A stretch of DNA of 64,000 nt from DASXZH01 sp963829965 (GTDB lineage: Bacteria; Armatimonadota; Fimbriimonadia; Fimbriimonadales; Fimbriimonadaceae): NCBI GenBank assembly GCA_963829965.1, contig CAWHLK010000057.1, positions 124,001-188,000 on the forward strand. Reading direction: 5' to 3'. Numbering within the stretch: the stretch's first letter is position 1; every line of letters begins with the position of its first letter. The notes beneath the pieces are model-generated. The model was not told where the DNA came from, made no database searches, and saw nothing but the letters and a program-made list of their open reading frames with translations. The translations under genes were made by a program, and so were the position numbers. Positions 18,559 to 24,604 of the stretch are shown here, piece after piece.

Positions 18559-18803
18559 TAACTGGCGAGGTCGAGGCCAATCGCCTTTTGACTTTGCCGA
18601 TTCTGCCAATCCAGTAACGCAATGGCCTTTTCGCGATCAATGGTCGGAAAGCTCCGCAAGGTGTCGTCTAACGACCAGCCTTCAGCGATAGTGTCTAGGA
18701 ACACCTCTACCTGCACTCGGGTGCCTTTGATTCGAACCGCGCCATGCAGCACTTCCGGCGTGGACTCCAGCACTTCCTTCAACTCGTTCGGGATTTTCAC
18801 CAT
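18558..18803 (-). CDS. DUF433 family protein, putative antitoxin
   Basis: An 81-aa DUF433 protein with the typical core RIKGTRVQVEVFLDTIAEG and SLDDTLRSFPTI, followed by a short helix (REKAIALLDW). DUF433 proteins have a helix-turn-helix-like fold and are the usual partner of DUF5615 PIN-like proteins. It precedes the toxin with a one-base overlap, the common antitoxin-first order. A strong inverted repeat lies 8 bases upstream of its start and could be its own operator. Confidence 0.8.
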   Translation of the reverse strand: MVKIPNELKEVLESTPEVLHGAVRIKGTRVQVEVFLDTIAEGWSLDDTLRSFPTIDREKAIALLDWQNRQSQKAIGLDLAS

Positions 18804-18810
18804 CTCAATT

Positions 18811-18845
18811 TCGGTAGAGGCGGGGAGAATCGGACTCTCTACCGA
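18811..18845. promoter_or_regulatory. 9-bp inverted repeat upstream of DUF433/DUF5615 pair
   Basis: TCGGTAGAG at 18811-18819 is the exact reverse complement of CTCTACCGA at 18837-18845, with 17 bases between. It lies between the 3' end of the M56 gene and the start of the DUF433 gene, so it could be the pair's operator or part of the end of the M56 transcript. No T-run is present on either strand. The rest of 18846-18923 shows nothing further. Confidence 0.45.
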
Positions 18846-18923
18846 CCTTATTCGAACCAGAAGTTTACTCGAAAGTCCGGATTACAGGTTCAAAGTCTCT
18901 GGGAACGTCGTAAGTCGCGATCC

Positions 18924-21122
18924 CTAGGGAATCGGCAAATTCCTCCTCGTCAAGTCGGCAGTGGAAAAGTTCACCGTAGCCGTCCCTCCTTCAGGAACGT
19001 CAACTTCCTTCATCGCGAAAGACATCGAACTGTCGGGGTTATTCATGATGTACACGTGTTGCGTTCCTGAAGGCACCCGCGCCTCGTAGGTCCCGTTTTC
19101 CTTCACGGCAGCCATTTGAACCCAGCCGGTGGAGTTCGGATGAGCGGGCCCATAGATCCCGATCTGGACTCCCGATTTCAGGGTTTCCGGATCCGCATCC
19201 ACTTTGCCGGTGATGATTCCGCCACGTTCAAGTTCAAAGATGGCTCCCGTTTCGTGCTCGCCAGGCGAGAACACAACGCCTTCTTTGGCTCTGCCAACCC
19301 AGCCAACAGGCAGTGTCCTATCGTCTAGCGCCACGTTATAGGTCGCCGTGGCAAGCCGGTGCAGAATGAAATGGCCGTTCCTGTCGGTAACGCCATCACA
19401 CGCCTGCGCAATTCCCGAGTTGTCACCCCTCTCGAACTTCATCTGGCTTTGGGCTTCCACTTTCACGCCCGACACGGGCTTGCCGTCGACGAGGACCTGG
19501 CCTTCAAACGAGGCCGCCGGCTCCAGCATCGTAGTCGGCGCGGTTGTCGCGGAGTCACCGATTTTGATCCCTTGGCCAACTCGTAGGAAGGCATATCGAT
19601 CGTCGTCCGCTTCCAGGTTCTCCGTGCTGTTCTCCGGCAATCCGTGAATTTCCGCGATACCCTTTGAGTCGGTGACGGCCGAGAACTCCCTCTGAAGTGA
19701 TTCGGGACTGCAGAGGTAAAAGTGAAGCCTCGCATCTTGTAGTTGTGGCTGGTTGCTGTTGCAAAAGACACGTACGTAAACCCTGACTCCCGACGCCGGA
19801 TCGCCGGATGGAGTCTTGAAGCCCGCCATCAACGTTGCAGGTTCGCCGCAGGTGATGACCACGGGGCCATTGTTTTCAACTAGCTGCACCATGCCGAGTC
19901 CATGGCCGTCAGCGACTGCTGCAAGTTGGCCAATATGTTCATCTTTCCCAAGAGCTAGCGTCGACAAGTCAAATCTCCCGTCGGAGTCCGACTTTCCCTC
20001 GCCCGCCAAACGATCGCCTATCGGGCCGAACTTCATCGCCACGATCTCGGCGCCTGCGATCGGCTTACCGTCCGCATCCACAACTTGGCCCTTTGGAGAT
20101 GCAACATGGGGGGCTTCATTTGTAAAGTGGATTTGCCCCATGACTTCGGCCCGCACTCCCGCGATGGCGGCTCCAAGAACAAGGGCTCCCAAGAGGACCA
20201 TAGGTAGAGCCCTCGTGGACAAGCGGGACCGTTTCTTTGACGGATCGAGCACGGAGGTGATTCTGTCCTCGACCTCAGGCTTCCGGGCCATTCCGACCAG
20301 AGCCACCGGCATTCGCAAGTTCGCAGTTTCACGGGCTACTGAGAGCAGCGTCTCCGCATAATCTGCTGGGTCGTGTCCCTCCATGATTACGAGATCGTCG
20401 CAAGCAAGTTCGCTTTCCGCCCGCATTCGCGCCAACGCAACCCAGGCCAGAGGATTGAATGGATAAATCGAGCATATAGCCTGCGCTAAGACTTGCCACA
20501 GCCAGTCCTTCCTACCGATGTGCGCTATCTCGTGGCATATCACGGCTTCTTGACGCGCTCCCGGCCAATCAGTGGCCTCCCTTGGCATCAGCACCACGGG
20601 GCGAAAAACGCCAACCGTAGCGGGGATACGAATGTCGGCGAGCATGACCCGGTGCCCCTGCAAGTTTCCCATCGGGGTCGCCCGTCGCACCAGTGCCCAG
20701 GCACGGTACAGAGCAAAGGCCAACCGGACAAGAAGAACACCGGATGCCGCAAGCCACAAGACGATGATCCAACTGATGGAGGCGTTTGGCGTAGGCTCGG
20801 CCGGCTGCGGAGCCGCGGCCAATGAAGTGTAGTGTTTCACCCGCGGGCGAGTATCTGTTGGGGCGGGCGATGGAGCCGGGGTTTGGAAGGCCCCGTCCGT
20901 GGCCCGCAGCATCGGATCCAGCGCAGGTACGGCCGCGACCGCCGACCAACGGGGGGCTGTGATTTGCAGCAGCGGAATGCATCCCACGGTCAAGAGCGCG
21001 CAAAGCCAGATTAAATGCCTTTTGGTCGCCGTGCTTCGTCGAAACGCCAACACCACGGCTGCTGCCAATAGCAGCAGAACGACTCCTCGAGTCTCAAGTT
21101 GCCAAATCGTGGTCCAGTTCAT
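18924..21122 (-). CDS. M56 (BlaR1-type) membrane metallopeptidase with carboxypeptidase-regulatory-like domains
   Basis: A 732-aa sensor-protease partner of the BlaI-type repressor. Helices lie at about residues 12-27 and 37-53; a second pair (about 117-138 and 308-325) flanks the peptidase, which has the zinc motif HEIAH (about 200) and downstream ESELACDD. In BlaR1 this domain cleaves the repressor after an outside signal. The penicillin-binding sensor is missing; instead about 400 residues of carboxypeptidase-regulatory-like beta domains follow (GQVVDADGKPIAGAEIVA, GQVLVDGKPVSGVKVEA, GIITGKVDADP). The ligand is therefore unlikely to be a beta-lactam. The start overlaps the BlaI stop by ATGA. 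Confidence 0.88.
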   Translation of the reverse strand: MNWTTIWQLETRGVVLLLLAAAVVLAFRRSTATKRHLIWLCALLTVGCIPLLQITAPRWSAVAAVPALDPMLRATDGAFQTPAPSPAPTDTRPRVKHYTSLAAAPQPAEPTPNASISWIIVLWLAASGVLLVRLAFALYRAWALVRRATPMGNLQGHRVMLADIRIPATVGVFRPVVLMPREATDWPGARQEAVICHEIAHIGRKDWLWQVLAQAICSIYPFNPLAWVALARMRAESELACDDLVIMEGHDPADYAETLLSVARETANLRMPVALVGMARKPEVEDRITSVLDPSKKRSRLSTRALPMVLLGALVLGAAIAGVRAEVMGQIHFTNEAPHVASPKGQVVDADGKPIAGAEIVAMKFGPIGDRLAGEGKSDSDGRFDLSTLALGKDEHIGQLAAVADGHGLGMVQLVENNGPVVITCGEPATLMAGFKTPSGDPASGVRVYVRVFCNSNQPQLQDARLHFYLCSPESLQREFSAVTDSKGIAEIHGLPENSTENLEADDDRYAFLRVGQGIKIGDSATTAPTTMLEPAASFEGQVLVDGKPVSGVKVEAQSQMKFERGDNSGIAQACDGVTDRNGHFILHRLATATYNVALDDRTLPVGWVGRAKEGVVFSPGEHETGAIFELERGGIITGKVDADPETLKSGVQIGIYGPAHPNSTGWVQMAAVKENGTYEARVPSGTQHVYIMNNPDSSMSFAMKEVDVPEGGTATVNFSTADLTRRNLPIP

Positions 21123-21505
21123 TGCTTCTCCTTCCTCGCTTCATCGATCAGTTTCTGCAACCGATCGAAGTCGTCCTCGTTAAGATCCTCGCCCTTTGTT
21201 GAGAGCAGGGTTGCCAGCGCCTGCTCGGCCGAGTTATTTACAAACGTTTGCAGAAACCGTTGCATGGCAGCTTTGGCTGCGTTCGGTTTTGGATGGGCAG
21301 GCCGGTAAATGAACCTGCCGTCCTCCTCTGTATGAGTCAAATGCCCCCTGGTTTCTAGAGTACGAAGTTGCGTTCGGATCGTTGAGTTGGAGGGATTGCC
21401 ACTGAGCGATATCTCCAAGTCTGCGGCTGTAACTTGTCCTCTTTCGTAAACAAGGTCCATGATCTCTCGAAATCGTCTGCTCAAATACTCGTCGGGTTTT
21501 GCCAT
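21119..21505 (-). CDS. BlaI/MecI/CopY family repressor
   Basis: A 128-aa winged-helix repressor. The N-terminal part has FREIMDLVYERGQVTAADLE and SNSTIRTQLRTLETRGHLTH (recognition helix), then the wing EDGRFIYRP, and a C-terminal dimerisation helix with ALATLLSTKGEDLNEDDFDR. In known systems the dimer blocks its own promoter and is cut by the M56 protease encoded next to it, as here. It is read divergently from ftsZ. A perfect inverted repeat covers its promoter two bases upstream of the ATG, which leaves no room for a Shine-Dalgarno sequence. Confidence 0.9.
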   Translation of the reverse strand: MAKPDEYLSRRFREIMDLVYERGQVTAADLEISLSGNPSNSTIRTQLRTLETRGHLTHTEEDGRFIYRPAHPKPNAAKAAMQRFLQTFVNNSAEQALATLLSTKGEDLNEDDFDRLQKLIDEARKEKQ

Positions 21506-21507
21506 TG

Positions 21508-21525
21508 GTGTTATAATAATAACAC
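21508..21525 (-). promoter_or_regulatory. Palindromic operator and -10 of the BlaI/M56 operon
   Basis: GTGTTAT (21508-21514) and ATAACAC (21519-21525) form a perfect inverted repeat around AATA. On the - strand the centre reads TATTATTATAAC, which contains -10-like hexamers only 4-10 bases from the BlaI ATG at 21505. A BlaI dimer on this site would occlude the promoter. The short distance implies a leaderless or nearly leaderless transcript. No clear -35 is visible. Confidence 0.6.
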
Positions 21526-21591
21526 AAGATGAGAGGTTGCTGAGAAAAGTTGTTAAAAATTCGGAAAGTCTAGGGAAGTCGGTCTAAACCG

Positions 21592-21620
21592 TTCCAAAAC
21601 GCATCAGAGTCGTTTATAAT
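21592..21620 (+). promoter_or_regulatory. Candidate ftsZ promoter
   Basis: TATAAT at 21615-21620, followed by GTG, has a weak -35 (TTCCAA, 21592-21597) at 17-base spacing. The predicted leader is about 35 bases and carries a small hairpin (CGCCG 21631-21635 with CGGCG 21641-21645) and the ribosome site GGAGAG (21654-21659). This separate promoter is expected because the - strand genes cut ftsZ off from ftsA. Confidence 0.55.
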
Positions 21621-21662
21621 GTGAGACCTACGCCGTCGTTCGGCGGTAATCTCGGAGAGTAA

Positions 21663-22868
21663 ATGGGTCAGGTTAACAACGTGAAGTCACCAGAAGCAAT
21701 CATCAAAGTAATCGGCGTCGGCGGCGGCGGGTCCAACGCGGTCAATCGCATGATCGAGGCAGGCGTGAAAGGAGTGGAGTTTATTGCGATGAACTCGGAC
21801 ACTCAGGTCCTCGACATTAGCGCTGCTCAAAAGAAAGTCCAGCTAGGAAGCAATCTTACGCGCGGCCTTGGAGCGGGTGGAAATCCCGAAATCGGCAAGA
21901 GCGCCGCTGAAGAGAGCAAAAACGACATTCGAAAGGTTTTAGAAGGCGCGGACATGGTCTTCATCACCGCCGGCATGGGTGGTGGTACTGGAACTGGCGC
22001 CGCTCCGGTAGTGGCCGACCTGGCCCGCGAACTCGGAGCCCTGACGGTTGCGGTCGTAACTCGGCCTTTCAACTTTGAAGGCCCCAAGCGCACACGGCTC
22101 GCGGAACAGGGCGTCACATCCTTGACCGGCCGCGTGGACACGATCATCACGATTCCGAACGACAGACTGTTGAACGTAGTCGAGCGCAAAACAACTTTGC
22201 CTGAGGCTTTCCGAATCGCAGACGACGTTCTTCGCCAGGGGATTCAAGGAATCAGCGACATCATCACGGTTCCGGGCCAAATCAACGTGGACTTCGCGGA
22301 CGTCCGAGCGGTCATGAGCAACGCGGGACCCGCGCTCATGGGAATCGGCTACGGAGTTGGCGAGCAGCGAGCGCTGCAAGCAGCCCAGTCGGCAACCAGC
22401 AGCCCCCTGCTTGAGCAGACGATCCACGGCGCCCGCGGCCTTCTCGTGAACATCTCGTTCAGCGACGATCTAACGCTCGCGGAAGTGGACGAGGCAATGG
22501 CCTACATCCACGGCCTATGCGACAGCGAGGACGCAAGCATTTACTTCGGCCACGTCACCGAGCCGGAGCTGCAGGGAGAAGTTCGAATCACCGTTCTTGC
22601 AACCGGTTTCAATCCCTACACAGAAGGAAAAAAGTCGATAGCGGCGGCATTTACGGTGCCGCTCGATTTGGAGACTCCCTCGATCATCGATAAGAGCCCG
22701 ATCATGCGATCGGAACCGGCCCAACGCCCCCAGGTTTTCCCAACAACCGGTAGTTCCGTTGCGGAAAGGGTAAGCCGAAACGGCAACGACACCGCGCAGG
22801 TGTTCGATGAGTCCGATCTCGACATCCCGGCCTTCATCCGGGAGCATCGAAGCAAGAACCAGCCCTGA
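21663..22868 (+). CDS. ftsZ: Cell division GTPase FtsZ
   Basis: A tubulin-like GTPase that forms the Z-ring. The 401-aa protein has GVGGGGSNAVNRMI (about residues 19-32), the GTP signature GGGTGTGAAP (about 105-114), and the T7 loop with NVDFADVRAVM (about 208). The variable linker is followed by a C-terminal peptide LDIPAFIREHR that fits the FtsA-binding consensus. ATG 21663 follows GGAGAG. The gene is monocistronic here, with its own promoter and a downstream hairpin terminator. Confidence 0.97.
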   Translation: MGQVNNVKSPEAIIKVIGVGGGGSNAVNRMIEAGVKGVEFIAMNSDTQVLDISAAQKKVQLGSNLTRGLGAGGNPEIGKSAAEESKNDIRKVLEGADMVFITAGMGGGTGTGAAPVVADLARELGALTVAVVTRPFNFEGPKRTRLAEQGVTSLTGRVDTIITIPNDRLLNVVERKTTLPEAFRIADDVLRQGIQGISDIITVPGQINVDFADVRAVMSNAGPALMGIGYGVGEQRALQAAQSATSSPLLEQTIHGARGLLVNISFSDDLTLAEVDEAMAYIHGLCDSEDASIYFGHVTEPELQGEVRITVLATGFNPYTEGKKSIAAAFTVPLDLETPSIIDKSPIMRSEPAQRPQVFPTTGSSVAERVSRNGNDTAQVFDESDLDIPAFIREHRSKNQP

Positions 22869-22896
22869 GCGGGTGACGGGTAACGCGTGACGTGTG

Positions 22897-22931
22897 ACGG
22901 GCTGGAAATACTATCCGGCCCGTTTTACTTT
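22897..22931 (+). terminator. Intrinsic terminator of ftsZ
   Basis: ACGGGCTGG (22897-22905) pairs with CCGGCCCGT (22915-22923) with one G-T pair, loop AAATACTAT, followed by TTTTACTTT. It starts 29 bases after the ftsZ stop. Confidence 0.75.
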
Positions 22932-23033
22932 GAATAGCGCCTCTATGCAATCTAAAATCTAGCGCTTCATGCATGATCTGGAACCCGGACAAGCGGCCTA
23001 ATACCGGGTTTTCAGACCGATTTTGAACCGGTG

Positions 23034-23094
23034 CGCAGCGCCACGCTTACGGCGCGCGGCGCCACGCTTACGGCGCGAAGCGCCACGCTCACCC
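23034..23094. repeat. Three tandem copies of a 21-bp GC-rich repeat
   Basis: Copies begin at 23034, 23055 and 23076, each built on GCGCCACGCTTACGGCG; the third ends in GCTCACC and runs into the 7-bp CCCGTCA array. The unit contains GGCGCC/GCGC palindromes. It lies between the ftsZ terminator and the IS element; no gene is visible in 22932-23134. Confidence 0.7.
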
Positions 23095-23134
23095 GTCACC
23101 CGTCACCCGTCACCCGTCACCCGTCACCCGTCAC
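23091..23134. repeat. 7-bp tandem array (CCCGTCA), left part
   Basis: About six copies of ACCCGTC lie directly before the left end of the IS element. The array continues after the IS at 24549-24584 (about five copies), so it was one array of about ten units before the insertion. An inverted relative (GTGACGGG) occurs at 22873-22900. Confidence 0.85.
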
Positions 23135-23225
23135 TGTATTGCCCAAGCTAGTCTGAGACATGGTTCGTCTTTTCCAAACTGATGATTTGCCTTGAAGGAG
23201 ATTATCATGAAGGAAGGCGTAGAGA

Positions 23226-23540
23226 ATGTCGAATCAGCAGCGTCGTTGGACGGCTCAGCAGAAGTTGGCGATATTGGAAGAGGCTCACAAGGGGGACAGT
23301 ACGGTGGCCGAGGTTTGCCGGAAGCATCAGATTGCTCCTGGGCAGTTTTACCAATGGGAGCGAAAAGTTCGCAGAGCCGCCCTGGAGGGTTTGACCGCAA
23401 GGCAGACCCAGCCCCGTGGGAAAGCGCAGGCTCCTCAGCGGACCGTTGCGGAGGCAGAAGCGGAGATAACGAGACTGAAGGAAGTGATCGCCGAGATCGC
23501 AGAAGAGAACCTTCGCATAAAAAAGGGGCTCTGGCCCTAG
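23226..23540 (+). CDS. IS3-family OrfA (helix-turn-helix)
   Basis: A 104-aa protein with the Tnp helix-turn-helix RRWTAQQKLAILEEAHKGDS and VAEVCRKHQIAPGQFYQWE, followed by a leucine-zipper-like helix (about residues 70-97). It binds the IS ends and regulates transposition. Just before its stop is A AAA AAG (23519-23525), the standard slippery heptamer of the family; a -1 shift there joins OrfA to OrfB to make the transposase. ATG 23226 follows GAAGG. Confidence 0.9.
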   Translation: MSNQQRRWTAQQKLAILEEAHKGDSTVAEVCRKHQIAPGQFYQWERKVRRAALEGLTARQTQPRGKAQAPQRTVAEAEAEITRLKEVIAEIAEENLRIKKGLWP

Positions 23541-24508
23541 AGTGCCGTCGCCATAAGAGCACAGATCAGAGGGCGCATATTTTGGAGGCTGTTCGCGGAT
23601 CCAAGGCACTTGGCTTGACGGTATCTGAGGCGTTAGTGGCTCTTGGCGTTTCTCGTTCCAGCTACTACCGCTACAGGTTAAGTCCAACCCTCTGCAAACG
23701 TCGCCGGGTTCAAAACCGCGTTCCTCCGACTCCCTACGAGCGTATGACGGTGCGCGACGTAGCTCTGTTGAACCCGCTAACGGGATACAAACGGCTGTCC
23801 GACCTGCTTCAAAACGAGTTCTTGGCCGGCCTGAGGGCTCACCAGGTCTACACGGTCCTGCGCGAGGAGGGACTCCTAGGCGTTCGCGCACCTTCCATAC
23901 CCGGTTCTCTAAGACGTCCGAAGAAGCCCGAGACTCCGAACGAGGTTTGGCATATAGATCTGATGTATTTGAGAGTGAACTGGCGATGGTTCTATCTTGT
24001 GGACATCATCGACGGCTACAGCCGCTACCTGGTGCATTGGACGCTCAACCCTACAATGGAGGCTCACGCCGTGACGCTGACCGTTCAGGAGGCTCTCGAA
24101 AAGTGGGACTTGATTGGGAAAGCTCCAATCGTCGTGCACGACAACGGATGCCAGTTCTTGAGCAAGGATTGGCGGGATCTAGCTTCCCACCACGGGATGC
24201 CAAGCATTCGGACCAGGATTAATCACCCAGAGTCCAACGGACTCATCGAGCGGCTTCATCGCACCCACAGGGCGGAAGCTCTACAAGAGACCGAAGATTG
24301 GTCTTACACCAAGGCGCAGGAAGAACTTACACGCTGGGCGGGCGTCTACAACAACACCCGACCCCACAGCGCGTTGCGAGGCCTGCCACCGATGGTCTAC
24401 TATCTTGGTGAACCCGAAGCGGCACTTGCCCAACGGGAACACTTTGTCCAAGCCGCAGCTGAAGCTCGGGCAAACTACTGGCAGCTACAACGGCAGGCCG
24501 TCAGTTGA
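23525..24508 (+). CDS. IS3-family OrfB, DDE integrase domain (made as OrfAB by -1 frameshift)
   Basis: This frame is entered from OrfA at the A6G slippery site and reads GALALECRRHKSTDQ onwards. It has the HTH_21-like segment (VSEALVALGVSRSSYYRY) and the rve integrase core with the catalytic triad: D in EVWHIDLMYL, D in IVVHDNGCQF and E in SNGLIERLH, 35 residues after the second D as expected. The end has NNTRPHSALRGLPP. It ends 14 bases before the right inverted repeat. No inactivating change is visible. Confidence 0.92.
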   Translation, partial: GALALECRRHKSTDQRAHILEAVRGSKALGLTVSEALVALGVSRSSYYRYRLSPTLCKRRRVQNRVPPTPYERMTVRDVALLNPLTGYKRLSDLLQNEFLAGLRAHQVYTVLREEGLLGVRAPSIPGSLRRPKKPETPNEVWHIDLMYLRVNWRWFYLVDIIDGYSRYLVHWTLNPTMEAHAVTLTVQEALEKWDLIGKAPIVVHDNGCQFLSKDWRDLASHHGMPSIRTRINHPESNGLIERLHRTHRAEALQETEDWSYTKAQEELTRWAGVYNNTRPHSALRGLPPMVYYLGEPEAALAQREHFVQAAAEARANYWQLQRQAVS

Positions 24509-24548
24509 GAAAAGAGGGCCGATGTCTCAGATTAGCCTGGGCAATACA

Positions 24549-24584
24549 GTCACCCGTCACCCGTCACCCGTCACCCGTCACCCC
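24549..24584. repeat. 7-bp tandem array (CCCGTCA), right part
   Basis: This is the continuation of the array at 23091-23134 on the far side of the IS: five copies of GTCACCC ending in CCCC, 20 bases before the ppc start. Confidence 0.85.
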
Positions 24585-24604
24585 CACAGGGTAACGTTCA
24601 AAGA

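Larger units (their letters stand above)
23135..24548 (+). mobile_element. IS3-family insertion sequence, complete
   Basis: The element is 1414 bp. Terminal inverted repeats begin TGTATTGCCC: the left end (23135-23161) and the reverse complement of the right end (24522-24548) match at 25 of 27 bases, including CTGAGACAT. GTCAC precedes the left end and follows the right end, compatible with a 5-bp target duplication, though the target is itself a CCCGTCA array and provides such copies anyway. It carries the usual orfA and orfB in overlapping frames with a -1 slippery site. It looks intact and recently inserted, because the two array halves still match. Confidence 0.93.

Noticed and set aside
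18811..18910. tRNA-like 3' half on the - strand (GGTTCGAA-like and CTCTACCGA)
   Set aside because: Only the inverted repeat and a T-arm-like word are present; no acceptor or anticodon stem can be built.
18924..21122. Beta-lactam resistance operon (blaR1-blaI)
   Set aside because: There is no beta-lactamase gene and no penicillin-binding sensor domain; the M56 protein ends in carboxypeptidase-regulatory-like domains.
23091..24584. CRISPR-like array
   Set aside because: The unit is 7 bp with no spacers, and the interruption is a complete IS3-family element.
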